From positions 496,001 through 560,000 of the forward strand of contig JAPXFQ010001297.1 of NCBI GenBank assembly GCA_028564705.1: 64,000 nucleotides of DNA. The letters run 5' to 3'. This document shows positions 47,289 to 58,986 of the stretch, piece by piece (position 1 is the first letter of the stretch; every line of letters begins with the position of its first letter). This DNA comes from Apricaphanius iberus (Eukaryota > Chordata > Actinopteri > Cyprinodontiformes > Aphaniidae). The notes under the pieces were generated by a model. That model did not search any database. It had not been told where the DNA came from and saw only the letters and a program-made list of their open reading frames with translations. A program made the translations under genes and the position numbers.

Positions 47289-48870
47289 CAGGGCTGGACT
47301 GGGACCAAAAAGTGGCCTTGACATTTTTGGCCATGGTGACCCAGCATAATCATTTACAAAAATATGGCATACAAGATTATGTTTGAGTGTGTTTTTTTGT
47401 CTTAAAAAACACATTTCAAATAACTAAATAAAAAACTACAGGCAGCCTATACTACTCACCACATTGTTAATTGTGGGAGAATGGACATAGTGTCACAATT
47501 CCTGTCTTGAAGTAAGACTTGATGTCAAATAAACTCTGTTGAAGATGTCTTTTCTATATTTTATGAATATAATGTTTATAAAATTGCCTATACATTTAGC
47601 ATGATCATATATATTTATTTAGAATTATGAGCTCCAAAAGTGGCACTGAAGTAAACAGAAAGCAGAGTTGAAATCAGATATACTAGATCAAGCTGATAAA
47701 TGTTGTCAATATAAATTGTATTAATTTTAAATATAAGACGGTGACCTATGATAGAATATGAGTTTAAATTATAAAGAAGATAGTTTAAAGTAAAAGCAAA
47801 ATGTGCTTAAACTATATGTGTACTTTATGAGCAAACAAGCTCACTCTGTGGACAGACTACAACATGTTTGATACCTTACACAACAGAAAGAGAGACGACC
47901 ATCTGAAAAATAAAATGTAAAAATTTAACCACGACAAAGTCGCATTATGTAAAATACATTTTAAAACTCCATATTAACCATTGAAATAATCCTACTAAAT
48001 ATGAAAAGTTATCTGTATTGTCTAATTATCTTGTTAATTGGTGTGACTGAATTATGAAGTGAACGTACATGATTTTTTCCTCCTGTCTTCATTGATTTAT
48101 TGACCATCTCTAAACCACACTGCTCAGCACTGAACACAGAGCTGATCCAGCCACTAGATTGATGTCAGAACTTGGTAAAAAAAAAAAATGCTAAAAAAAG
48201 TCTCTGTCAAACCAGGACAAATCAACCTGTCAATGTCAACCTGAACCGACTGTGGAGAAGCACACATTAAGGGTGCATGCAGGATGCAATCTTTCAACTC
48301 TCAGGTTAGAGTCATGCACGCTAACCAGTCAGCCAAAGGGATATTACATTGGTCAACTAGAGAAGGCACATAATTAAGCAAAGGTATAGTGACAGGACCC
48401 CCACACTGTCACTATAATTTCAGCATTGCCGTTTTGTTTAAAGAAAAAAAAAGGCATGACTGATGCTCATTTATAAAATTTTTATTATCAGGGTTTAGTA
48501 TTAGGCTGCTTGTAGTTAACTGTAGTCTGGTGCTTATTTGGATTTTCAATCTGAACTATATATAAACAAAATTGGTACACAAATATATTGGTTTTGTTTC
48601 TTTTTCAGCCCGCTCTCTGTGTCAGACTGTGACAGAGAGAACAGCTTGGAAAGCTGCAATGTGAAGACACTGCAGTTAGACAGTGGCAAAATAGTGGCTG
48701 AATATTTAATTGGATAATTTGCCAATGTCCTTCCAGAAAACAGCCAATGGGCCGCCATGGCCAATAGATTAATTTATAATATGGTTCTGGTTAAACTATA
48801 TCAGCCCTGGACAGGCCCAAAAAGGTGCATTAGCCCATGCACTTCCTGCCATATGGTCAGTCCAGGCTTG
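47289..48870. mobile_element. Non-autonomous hAT-like transposon
   Basis: The left end CAGGGCTGGACTGGGACC and the reverse-complemented right end CAAGCCTGGACTGACC agree at 11 of the first 13 bases. Flanks gcttgacc (47281-47288) and gctggacc (48871-48878) match at 7 of 8 positions, the hAT target length. A subterminal GGCCATGG motif is present, inverted, near both ends. No transposase ORF. The 1.58-kb interior includes the SINE-like piece at 48200-48410. Confidence 0.65.
48200..48410 (-). mobile_element. Possible tRNA-like SINE nested in the hAT-like element
   Basis: On the minus strand CTGACTGGTTAGCGTGCATG, then CTAACCTGAGAGTTGAAAGA, reads like a decayed tRNA head with a weak A box and poor B box. 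The flanking text recurs at 42255-42400 in the same orientation. Confidence 0.4.
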
Positions 48871-48879
48871 GCTGGACCT

Positions 48880-49886
48880 ATCATGTTTATGTTCCCTGCT
48901 GTAAAGGCACTAACAAACTCAGCTTAAAAATTAGCATGCAATCTAATCAGTTCAATCAGTTGAAACTAATCAGTTTCAAATTGGTGAAACATCTAGTAAG
49001 ATCCAACAAGATCCCTCCCTGCTTCCCACACTTCCCTCCTTGTGGGGAAAATCCCCCCAGAAATCTTAAGCACTCACTAAAAACTTCCGTATGAATATAT
49101 TTTTCTGCTGCCCCTTAACTCTATTGGTCATTTAGATTAAAACATTTACCTTCAAATTGGCGCTCAAAAATATTCTCATTCAAATTAATGTGCCCAGAAT
49201 CAGGATGAAAGCTACAAATAATTTCATTTGATAAATAACAAAACAACAATGTAGTTTTTTTTAAGCCTGACCGTTTAATAAACTTTACATCAAATATGGC
49301 CATCAACTTATTTTAATAAACAGCAAATGAAGAGCAGTTCTTTATCAGATTTTTGAATATAAACCAACTATGGCACATTATATTTCCTTAAGATTATGAT
49401 TTCGATTTAAAAAAAAGGAGTAACCATTATGTACATTCATTAGGTGATCTTGGACAGAATTTACTGAATTAGTGCATATTTATAAAAGTTGCTGCTTTAC
49501 ATTTTTTTTGTATGTGTTTTTCACTGCATTACATCTATAATTATTTTGAAATCTATGCCACATGAATAGCCACACAAATAATGTACCTTATACATATATA
49601 AATGATCAAATAAAGGTAGAGACAAAAAATTAAATGCAATTGGTCAGTAAGGGCGTGACACAGACTGAGTTTCACAAAGCAGAACAAACCTGAGGGCTGA
49701 TATAGTTGGCCAGAAACCAAATTTGTGAAATACTAAATAATGCAAAGCCTAAAAATAAACAAAAACTATGAACAATGCACATTTTTCCTTTTAACTCTGG
49801 ATAAATGTATCAGCCCACTGGAGCAGCTGAGCAGAGGGCCGGCAGATTTTTCTCTCTCAATGTAAACAAATAATTCAGTAAAATGT
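48880..49886. other. Intergenic DNA 3' of the minus-strand receptor
   Basis: No gene seen. 49715-49740 (AACCAAATTTGTGAAATACT) resembles the sequence at 38877-38897 upstream of the first receptor. It may be a relic of an old receptor promoter, but the match is short. Confidence 0.35.
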
Positions 49887-50861
49887 TTACCAATTTGACT
49901 CTACTGTTCTTCTTCTTTTGCATAGTCTCTTAACAGCATTTATCACTTCTTCTGTCTTTAAAGCATATATAATGGGATTAAGCAGAGAGGGGGCTATATG
50001 TGACAAGCTAGAATTAAAGATCCTCACATTAGGGTTAATATCAGTAATTTTTACAATTATATTTGTACCAAGATATGGTATGAAAAAAAGTGCCACCAGA
50101 ATAAGATGAGAAGTACAAGTTTTCATTGCTTTAAGTCGTTTTTCTCGGGATGCAGTCCTGCTTAGTGCTATAGAAATGCAAAAGTAGGTGCCACCTATCA
50201 GTACAAGCGGAAGGCAGATAACCAAAGTGAAAGTGATATTAGCCATTACATGATTTAAAAAGATGTCATTACAAGCAAGACGAAATGTTGGTCCATGATC
50301 ACAGAAGAAACTTTTTATCACTATAGATCCACAAAAGGAAAGTCGATCAAAAAGCCCGACCAAGACTCCAATGACTATTACCAGAGAACCCCATGAGAAT
50401 ACCAGAATTGTAACAACAGATTTTCTTGTCACAAAGACATTGTATTGCAATGGAAGGCAGATTGCAACAAACCTGTCATATGCCATTGCTACAAGTGTCC
50501 ATGACTGCATGCTTCCAAAGAAAAAAACAAAGAACATGTAACTTAAGCAGGCCTCATAAACAATGTATCTCCTCTCAAACAAAAATGCATCTAAAAGCTT
50601 TGGGATGAGAGCAGTGCTCCCGCACAGATCTGTCAGAGCCAGGTTGAAAACTATTATGTATCTGGGAGTGTGGAGAGTCTTCACCAGGTAGATAACGGAT
50701 AGGAGAAAACCATTAGCAAAGACAGTAATGATATACACAACGCACAAGAAGACGTAGTAATACTTGACATGAGGGATGTTATAAAACCCACCAAGATAAA
50801 ACTTTATAGAATGAACAGTTGTGAAGTTTACTACAATGGCAAATTGACTCTCTTTATACAT
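49887..50861 (-). CDS. Odorant receptor (teleost OR, subfamily B, copy 1)
   Basis: An intact 324-residue seven-transmembrane odorant receptor. Seen: NFT glycosylation site at 12; KTLHTPRY after TM1; NLALTDLCGSTALIPKLL in TM2; Cys105 and loop-2 cysteines 177, 187 and 197; the canonical MAYDRFVAICLPLQY at 126-140; KAMKTCTSHL at TM6; and PSLLNPIIYALK in TM7. The ATG at 50861 aligns with its paralogue at 57963; the codon before it is GTG. It belongs to a different subfamily from the plus-strand pair (FYLGGFYNIPHVKYYYVFL instead of FYIFGFESFPYISVYFIFL). A TATA-like element lies about 140 bases upstream. Confidence 0.95.
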   Translation of the reverse strand: MYKESQFAIVVNFTTVHSIKFYLGGFYNIPHVKYYYVFLCVVYIITVFANGFLLSVIYLVKTLHTPRYIIVFNLALTDLCGSTALIPKLLDAFLFERRYIVYEACLSYMFFVFFFGSMQSWTLVAMAYDRFVAICLPLQYNVFVTRKSVVTILVFSWGSLVIVIGVLVGLFDRLSFCGSIVIKSFFCDHGPTFRLACNDIFLNHVMANITFTLVICLPLVLIGGTYFCISIALSRTASREKRLKAMKTCTSHLILVALFFIPYLGTNIIVKITDINPNVRIFNSSLSHIAPSLLNPIIYALKTEEVINAVKRLCKRRRTVESNW

Positions 50862-50995
50862 CACTATTATTGTTTTGACAGGCTATAAAAAGAGCGAATT
50901 GCAAAAAGAAAGAACAGAATGAAGATAGTGCCTGTTCCTTGAAATGAGCTGTATCCTCTCGACACAAACATTTGCTCACCAGCAATGTGTTCTCA

Positions 50996-51004
50996 CTTAT
51001 ATAT
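50996..51004 (-). promoter_or_regulatory. TATA-like core of the subfamily B receptor, copy 1
   Basis: On the minus strand AGACAAAATATATAAGTGAG. The same arrangement occurs before the other subfamily B gene and before the fragment at 62.5 kb, which supports it as a core promoter. Confidence 0.5.
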
Positions 51005-51009
51005 TTTGT

Positions 51010-51730
51010 CTAATGATCGTTAGATGGGTGCTGCCATGCGTCTCTAAGTGACAGCCGGATGGTTTATTAAATGAGGTGGCTGAAAGTTCATTACTTTTAC
51101 AAGGTTATGTACCATTGTTTAAAAAAAATGTTTATTGTGTTGAACAAATGTAGCATGATTTCATTAAATCCAGGGAAAATTATTTATTTATAGAATAGCG
51201 AGATGAATCGACATTAATTTAATGTCTAGAATTAAATCAGTTTAATGAAAGATGAATCTCTTTACTTCTTTAGAAAGATATTTCTATTATAATATACCAG
51301 ATGACTTCTGTATATTCCTCAGGTTGAGACTATTTACAATCAATACTAATATTGATCAACAGTTCAGTTAAAATTGAAAGAATAACAATCTCCTAATCAC
51401 TAACAAATACATAAATAAATGTAATGTTAGAAAAATTAGACACTGCATTAAATATTACTAGGATATGGACATATTTGTATAAAATAAAGAAATTCAACTG
51501 CATTTAAATGACAAAAATTAATAAAACTTAATGCTTCAGTTACTATGAGGTTCTTTTTCTGGATCACAAAATTTGATTCATGCTACAGGTTTATTTTCTG
51601 GTGTGCAAACATTAACAATTTTTAAAAACATATCTGTGCAAGAAATTGATTCTAGATGTCCTGTTATTTCTTTTCATATTGCTTTTGGCTTGCCTTCATC
51701 GTTCTGTTGTATGGGGCGCCGAATGTAACA
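51010..51730. other. Intergenic DNA
   Basis: AT-rich and without a recognised feature. Confidence 0.4.
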
Positions 51731-51734
51731 TGCA

Positions 51735-52200
51735 ATATTTCGTGAGCAGAATGACTTTTGTGTCACGAAATGCATATATTCATTACGAAACCATGTTACA
51801 TTGCAACGCCGTTTGTCCACGAAATACACAAATTGGTTTGCATTGTGTCCACGAAACACTGAAGAGAGCACATCGTTTCGTGGACCAAATTGACTGGTGG
51901 CCTTTTCCTTTCGTGGACATAAAGCTGAATGCACTATTCACTGTCGTAGACGAAATAAACTTTCGTCCACAAAAGTATTGTGTTTTGTTACAGAAATTAT
52001 GACGTGTATAAAAGGGATTTATTCTCTAACTCTAACTTACGAAATTCTTTCAGTGATGTATGCTTTCATTCCGTGGACCAAATGCATAATAGAATACATT
52101 TCGTGAGTCAGCAGTTTACAAAATGAATTATGTGTCCACATAATATCATTACGTGGACAAAATGCACAACAGAATCACAAAAAAAGTTTTGTGACCTGCT
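51735..52200. repeat. Block of dispersed, mixed-orientation TTTCGTGGAC motifs
   Basis: CCACGAAA or TTTCGTGGAC variants recur at irregular spacing on both strands (near 51813, 51849, 51874, 51911, 51962, 52069, 52101, 52151), often followed by AAATGCA. The ORFs across it are shaped by the motif. It looks like a repeat made of short motifs and not a coding region or regular satellite. The family is not named here. Confidence 0.6.
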
Positions 52201-52550
52201 ACAATTCATTTGGTGTTGTGATATTGCGGCCTCCAAGGTGTATTTTAATACTGTGAGGTTTAAAGATACAATATGTAATATTGACATCTTGTGATCAAAT
52301 TGGAGTACTGCAGTCCATTAAGTAAATAAAGTAGTCCTTGCGGTTTAAAAAACAAACAAAAACTAATCACCAAGGGGACTGAGATTGAAATATGTTTCTT
52401 CCTTCAAATATGGTCGGGACTTTAGACTTTTCTGTGATAAATTGACTACAAAATCCTAACACAAAAAAACCATTAAATAATTTAACAACAAAACACAACA
52501 ACAATGTAATTTGTCGAATACAGTATATTATTTAAAAGTAAATGTTTACA

Positions 52551-52599
52551 AACCTCCTGGCCTTTTAAATTTTAGCACCGTTGAAAAGGCCAGGAGGTT
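52551..52599. repeat. 16-bp perfect inverted repeat
   Basis: AACCTCCTGGCCTTTT (52551-52566) and AAAAGGCCAGGAGGTT (52584-52599) flank a 17-base loop. It sits exactly at the broken end of the L1 fragment. Confidence 0.9.
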
Positions 52600-54100
52600 G
52601 ATGTCCTCCTATTGATGGTATGTTTGCTTTTTCTTTTTTAGATTGTAATAGGTTTGCTAATATTTTTCTATTCTTGTTATTGTAATGAAATTGTTCCTGT
52701 TTCAGCTGCTGAATAATGTATTTATCTTTATGGCAAATTATTTTTTCTAATTATTTTTTGGTTTCATTGAATTCCTTCTGTATATGCTCATTTGGATTTA
52801 TGGGATATTGATAATAGTTTTGTCATGCTAACATTTTTTCCAGATTGTGTAGTTTTCACTTTTTATAAGATGAGTATATGATATGATTTTACCTCTAATT
52901 ACTGTTTTACCCATTTCCCAGAGTGTTGGTTCCCAGAGATAAGTCTGGATGAGTGAAGTGAAAATCTGTATCCTCCAGAAGCAAAGTGTTTAATCGCAAC
53001 CTTGCATGTGGTATTAGGATTTTATTTGTTTATTTGGTTAATATAATTGACACCGGTGCATAATCACTAATAATTGTTGGATGTATAGTGTTTTCTCTGA
53101 TGTATTTAGTTAATGAATTGCTAAGGAGAAACAGGTCTAATCTGGAGAAAGCCCGGTGGTGTTGTGAAAAGCAGGTGTATTCTTTAGATGTAGGGTTCCT
53201 CATTCTCCAACTATCACCAAGTGTATATTTTTGAATATATTGCATTATTATTTCTGTGGAGTGAGTGTGTCTTATTATATTTATTTTGCCAGATAAACTT
53301 GGTCTAGTGTGGGATTAATCACTTTGTTTAGATCTCCTGCAAGAATGATAGTGTGGTTTTGTAAAATTGTAAAGAAGTTATCAAAGAATTGTGGGTTATC
53401 ATTGTTTGGTCCATAAATTCACCAAAGTGTAAATTGTATGAATTATTTTTGCTTCAGTGATGATAAATCTCCCTTCCAGATTGGTGACAGTTGAATTTTG
53501 GGTAACTTGAATCTTTTTACTAATTAGAACCAATACACTTCTCTGTTTACTGTTACATGTGGTTTAAAATATTTGGTTTTAGTCTCTAAATTTAAGTTGT
53601 TATGATTCTGACTGAGTAGTGTGAGTTTCTTGAAAAAAAACGATATATCAGCCTTCAGGTTTGATAAATGATTCTTATTCTTTTAGAGGGGGTACAAAAG
53701 CAATGAAGATAGGTTATGATTCTAAATGTATGCATCTATTTTTTTAAAGTGATGGGGGCAATTCCGGTAAAAATGAGATTATCTTGCATGGATCATGTCT
53801 GTAAATCCAAAATTGTCTCTTTTAGCTGTTTGTTTTCAGCTGTTATTGTGTTCTTTTGATTTATGAGTCTGCGTACAGTAACTGTTAGTTCCTGGTTGGA
53901 TTTCTGTAGCATCTCTATTTGTGCATGGGCAAATTCTAAGATGTAGCTAATTTCTTGCATTTCTTTGTTTGAAGAATATCCAGTTTCTGGTTGATGCTAT
54001 CCAGTTAACTCACCTCAATGGTTATTGTTTGTAGATCATCCGTATCTGTTGACATGTCTGCTTTCCTCTTTTTGTGCGGGTTGGAATCTGCTTCCATGTC
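52600..54100 (-). mobile_element. L1-type LINE fragment (ORF1 end and endonuclease)
   Basis: Read on the minus strand from 54097, an ORF1-like start (MEADSNPHKKRKADMSTDTDD) leads to a coiled region (INQKNTITAENKQLKETILDLQT) and SMQDNLIFTGIAP. ORF2 endonuclease text follows across stops: FLQETHT, GRFIITEAKI, GDLNKVINPTLD, then the open frame 53245-53030 with TLGDSWRMRNPTSKEYTCFS, SRLDLFLLSN and IISDYAPVSIIL, and post-endonuclease sequence ending SKKEKANIPSI near 52620. The normally conserved SDH histidine is Tyr, and many stops are present. The reverse transcriptase is missing. Confidence 0.85.
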
Positions 54101-56980
54101 GCAGTGTATATTGTCGCAGTCGCAGTTGATAAAGGCTTCGAGTTCCATGTAATACAGCCAAGGTGACAGCGGTGAGAACCGGCAAGTTGGATTATTTTTC
54201 TGATTTTCAGAAACCTATGGTTGACGTCACCGAGGGTTTGTCTAATAATATATATGATAAGGAGCAGTGTGAATAGCGAAGTGTACCAGCTAAAAACAGC
54301 AAGTGTTGAAATTTTGGTCCCCAACTGAACTGAGTCTACCGGACTATCAGGTGTGAATGCACCCTTAAAAGGAAAGTTTTTTATGGATCTATATAGTTTT
54401 TTATATCTTTTTATATAGAACTTTTGTTAGCGGATTTATTTAGGGCTGTGTCTAGTTTTGTTTTGTTAGTATTCCCAGCCCTGCTCCTTTGCTTTCTTTA
54501 TCAAGATTTATTTTAATGAATTTTATTACTTCCACTGAAGTCTCTTTGCCCCCTTCCTACTTCCCTTACCTCCTTATTCCCTAAGGGAGTTTCAAAAGTG
54601 CTACTTCTTTGCCTGCAGGGGTGTTTTTGCAGGCTTTTAATCCTCCTACACTCACATGTGATCTCAATTACGTTACTGCCAATTACCATGACAGTTGAAG
54701 TCTGAGCAGGGTTTTCAATCTATGCTCTAAAGTGGTAGACGGTTAGACAAAACTTGCTACCGTAAACATTAACATAGTTCGCACCTGCATGTTTCCAAAT
54801 TGCACAAACAAAATTACCAAGTAGATTATAACTGTTGTATAGCATGGAGTAAAAGTCATGCTTAGGCTACAACTGCCATGGGGCACAGCAGTACCATCAC
54901 TGAAATGGCCGCTTGTGGTAAATTGTATTAAAAGCATATAAATCACGCCGGAAGAACACATAGAAGCACTTTCAAAACGCCCCGATTGGAAGGAATAGTA
55001 GCAGCCATCAGTAACAAAACATTGGTTAAATGAAGGAGTTTTGTGGCAGAAATTTCATTATTTAGAGGCGCCACTCTAAGTGCTGCCATTGACTCCCCAT
55101 TATATGGATATACGCAGATCACGACTGGATATAAACTTCTCCTGAAGGAGTCCAAGTGGTTGCAAACTTGTCTGGGTGAGTAGGCAAACGTAATGCATGC
55201 TATAAATAAGGTCAAGGTTGAAAAAAAACAACTTCCCCATTAAGCACAACATTTCTTTCACCCCTGGCAGACTTATGTTTAGGTTATCTTTTAATTTTAC
55301 CTAGAGTATTCTTTTACCAGGAAGTAATATTACAATTTTGGATTGACCCAGCTAGAGTCTTGACTTAAATTTGATACAGAATTTGTGAAATGGTTCTAAA
55401 GATTAGGGTGATAGGAAGATTGCTGTTTGACCTCAATCATTTGGAGCCCATCACAAATATAAATTATCATATATATAAGTATTATGAAAACAAATGTTAG
55501 ACTATAGTTATGAATAGATTTGATTGTTGCATGCCAATAAAGTTTATGCCAATGGGTATTAAATTGAAAAGTTTTTTCTTATACACATATTTTTAATGTA
55601 TTGTTTTTTTCACAATATACGGACCAGAGAAAGGCCCGTCTCAATTCTTATCAGAAATAAATGTCTTGGTTGAATGAGAAATCCAGTCAGGGATATTAAT
55701 TAGTATAGGCGTCTCTGTAGTAAAATGCGTTACAAAATCTTTCCAAGAGATTGGTGTTATTTTCTACATAAAAACACCTTTTGCTAAAAAAAAAAAAAAA
55801 ATCTGAATGAAGGCACATATATTTTGCTTATTTAATCATCTACCTTGCGTTTTTTGGTTTGTTGCTAAAGTCTGATAAGTTAAATATTTTTTATTTACGT
55901 TACACAGCAACAAAAAAATGTCTTTCTTGTATCTATGTATCTAAGTATTTCAATAAACAACTAAATAAGGAAAAAGGCAATTAATCAAAGAGTAGTTATA
56001 GACAGCTAAAAATATGTCACAGGGTTATAATGTCGCATATGCTTTATTCATTTTATTTTTTTTTTGCAAAACTTCCTAATGCCATTTCTCAGTTCCCCCT
56101 GGTTTAGATTCTTACTTTAGGTGTTACGGAATGGTTTTAGGTTAAGAGTAGGATACAAGGAAGTAAAACATTCATGAGGAGTAGGTTTTAATTTAAATGA
56201 TAAAGAAGATAGCATTAATCAAAACAACCCCAAGAGAAAAAAAAAAACAAGCTGGCAAAGATGTAAGCTTTTGAGAGCAGTTAAGCTAATATTCTCTTAG
56301 TTATTAACCTATTTAAATAAATTGTATGTGTTGTTCAGCTTTTAAATATTGTTTTTTTCAAATAGTATTTGCATTACAAACCATTTTTTAAATCAATTAT
56401 CAAATTCATATCTTCCCTTTTTTCTTTTCAGGGGTTTCGATGCAATAATAATTAATTTTTACGTCTTACAATTTGGCAGTGTTAAAAAAAGCATAATCCT
56501 GTTCACAAAGCTCTAGAAGCTTTGTACTATGTTTACCTACACAAATAATTTATTCCATTGTATATTTTCAAAGAAAATGAAAAGGCAGGTTTCCCCTTTT
56601 TCAATCTATAAAAATATTACAGACTAAAATTCTAAAGTTCTAAGTCTAAATTGTTTTTGATGATTACAGCTCTGCTTTTGCAATTCTCTATACTTTAAAT
56701 TTAGTCAGAGCACTACTGTCTGACACCATGTTATTCAGCTGCACGAATGATCCAAGTAATTATGAATGAAAGTTTCTGTGGCACTCATGGATGTCCAGCA
56801 AGAGACTCACAAAGGAAAGACTAAAAAGTAGGCTATCAACATTTTTTTTTACTGTAATCCTAAATAACTGAATTACAAACAACTGGCAACAGGTTGTTTG
56901 GTTTATCATACAGGACACTTCAACAAATGTGAGCATTACATACAATTATGAAAGATTAACCACAGGCAAAAAATGATGTT
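54101..56980. other. Intergenic DNA between LINE fragment and receptor
   Basis: 54101-54340 may be 5' leader of the LINE. The rest shows no gene. The minus-strand ORFs at 54743-54961 and 54943-55215 have no recognisable domain. Confidence 0.4.
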
Positions 56981-56982
56981 AG

Positions 56983-57963
56983 TCATAATTTAATATCAGT
57001 TTTTTTCAGTTTACCTCGACTGCAAAGCTTTCTAATAGCATTCCTTACTTCTTCTGTCTTCAAAGAGTAGATGATAGGATTAAGCAGAGGAGGAATTGTG
57101 CTTGTCAAGCTTGAGTTAATGATCCTTGCATTTGGATGAATATATGATGTTAATACAGCTATGTTAGTGCCCACAAATGGAAAGAAAAAAAGAGCAACAA
57201 TAATCAGGTGGGCTGTACATGTTTTTAGAGCTCTGAGTCGTTCTTCTCTCGAAGTCGTCCTGGCCAGAGCGACGGAAATGCAAACATAAGAGCCGGCTAT
57301 CACAATGAGGGGAATGCACATCACCACAACTAGGCCAATAAAAGCCATTGTGTAACTGTAAGATATATCATTACAGGCCAGCCGATATATTGGTCCATGA
57401 TCACAAAAAAAGCTTTTGATCTCCAAAGATGCACAAAAAGAGAGGCGATCAATAAAACCAACTGAAGTGGCTATTAAAATGATCAAAAAAATCCAAGAAA
57501 ATAGCAGTATTGCAACAACAGATTTTGTATTTATAATGCTGTGGTACCTTAATGGGAAGCAAATTGCTATTAACCTGTCATATGCCATTGCCACAAGTGT
57601 CCACGACTGTATGCTGCCAAAATACAAAACAAAAAAAGTGTAAGTTAAACAAGCCTCATAAACAATGTACCTCCTGTCAAACAAAAATGTGTCCAACAGT
57701 TTTGGGATGAGAGCAGTGCTCCCACACAGATCTGTCAAAGCCAAGTTAAGAACTATTATGTATTTCGGAGTGTGGAGAGTCTTCACCAGGTAGATAACAA
57801 AGATAAGAAAACCATTGCCAAGAACAGTCATGATGTATACAAAGCACAGAAAGACGTAGTAATACTTAACATGAGGGATGTTGTAAAACCCAGCAAGATA
57901 AAACTTTGCAGGTCGAACAAATGTGGAGTTAAGGTTGGAGGTAACCAGGCTCTCTCTATACAT
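56983..57963 (-). CDS. Odorant receptor (teleost OR, subfamily B, copy 2)
   Basis: An intact 326-residue paralogue of the receptor at 49887-50861, alignable from the first residue (MYRES against MYKES). It has NST at 12, the GN of TM1 (LGNGFL, 48-53), KTLHTPKY, Cys105, MAYDRLIAICFPLRY at 126-140, the loop-2 cysteines (SFCAS, FFCDHGP, RLACND), KTCTAHL at TM6 and PPLLNPIIYSLK in TM7. A longer upstream frame begins at TTG and is rejected. The copies differ most in TM4-TM5 and in the C-terminal tail. A TATA-like element lies about 120 bases upstream. Confidence 0.95.
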   Translation of the reverse strand: MYRESLVTSNLNSTFVRPAKFYLAGFYNIPHVKYYYVFLCFVYIMTVLGNGFLIFVIYLVKTLHTPKYIIVLNLALTDLCGSTALIPKLLDTFLFDRRYIVYEACLTYTFFVLYFGSIQSWTLVAMAYDRLIAICFPLRYHSIINTKSVVAILLFSWIFLIILIATSVGFIDRLSFCASLEIKSFFCDHGPIYRLACNDISYSYTMAFIGLVVVMCIPLIVIAGSYVCISVALARTTSREERLRALKTCTAHLIIVALFFFPFVGTNIAVLTSYIHPNARIINSSLTSTIPPLLNPIIYSLKTEEVRNAIRKLCSRGKLKKTDIKL

Positions 57964-58079
57964 CACTATTATATATTTACAAGGATTCAAACAGTCGCTT
58001 GAAAGAATTTGCTGCAACTCAACACACTAGAGAATAGTATGTGTGTGCTGCTTTCTGGCCTGATCCGGGATTACCTTTC

Positions 58080-58088
58080 TCTTATATA
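58080..58088 (-). promoter_or_regulatory. TATA-like core of the subfamily B receptor, copy 2
   Basis: On the minus strand CAAGACAACATATATAAGAG, matching the elements at 50996 and 62660 in sequence and in distance to the ATG. Confidence 0.5.
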
Positions 58089-58089
58089 T

Positions 58090-58640
58090 GTTGTCTTGTG
58101 AGGATTTGAAGGTGTTCCCACATCATTTTCACCTTCCAATGGTTTTTGACTTTCATAATACGATCTACTTGGCAGATTTGCATTATAACAATACTAAATA
58201 TTACCAGTTTAAAAAAGCATTCATGTTTTTAACACATCCATCAACTGGTTGCATCTGTGTCCTTCAAACTGACGTCTTTGAAAGAAGGTATTAAAAAGTA
58301 GAAAGGTGATAAGGGTGAAACATTTTTGAATTAATTCAATTTCACTTGCTTTAATTCACCATTATGCTTAACCCACTCTTAAATTATTTTTTTGTGGGGT
58401 ATACTGAAAATATTTCAGGAGACGATGGTTTCCCAGTAGCTCCAGTTGAAGAAAAACAGTTCAGACTATTTAATGAAGGTGTAATTAGGCAATGTTTCAT
58501 TGTTTTTAAATATTTGCTGTGCTTCTATACGTGGTCCTGGTTTTTAGGTAACCTGCCTCCAAGGCCAGAACGGTACTCATGATCAGTCTTTTCATGCTTC
58601 ACACCAGCCCACTTTATACACAAACTATTTTCATTAAAAT
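58090..58640. other. Intergenic DNA
   Basis: Receptor upstream region followed by unannotated sequence. No gene seen. Confidence 0.4.
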
Positions 58641-58986
58641 TAGGGATGCACCGATACCATTCTAATGTACTTGCATCAGATGTTGTTAACCGATACCATG
58701 AACCAATACTTAAAATTAGGAAAATCTGCAATAGTTTCACAGAAAAGGTTTCTTTTTCACTTGACATTTTAGTGTCATGGTCATTTTTATTATTTTCTAT
58801 TTTTTTTTAGCCAATTAGCCTCCATTTGTTGTAACAAGCAGAGAAAAAAATAATAAAATCTTTCTTCCAATTCATTGCATTTGTTATGTGGTAAAAATAT
58901 CAACATAGGTACTCAGTTTCAGCAAGTACTCAGATTAAAGGATTAATATCATATTGGTTTGAAAAACGTGGTTGTTGCATCCCTAA
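58641..58986. mobile_element. hAT-like MITE
   Basis: The ends TAGGGATGCACCGATACC and, inverted, TAGGGATGCAACAACC share the first ten bases exactly. Flanks attaaaat and actgaaat agree at 6 of 8 positions, a weak 8-bp duplication. The GGGATGCACCGAT terminus is typical of an abundant fish hAT MITE group. No coding capacity in 346 bp. Confidence 0.65.

Noticed and set aside
56983..58017. Longer 344-residue version of the receptor
   Set aside because: The extra N-terminus starts at TTG and has no counterpart in the paralogue; the ATG at 57963 aligns.
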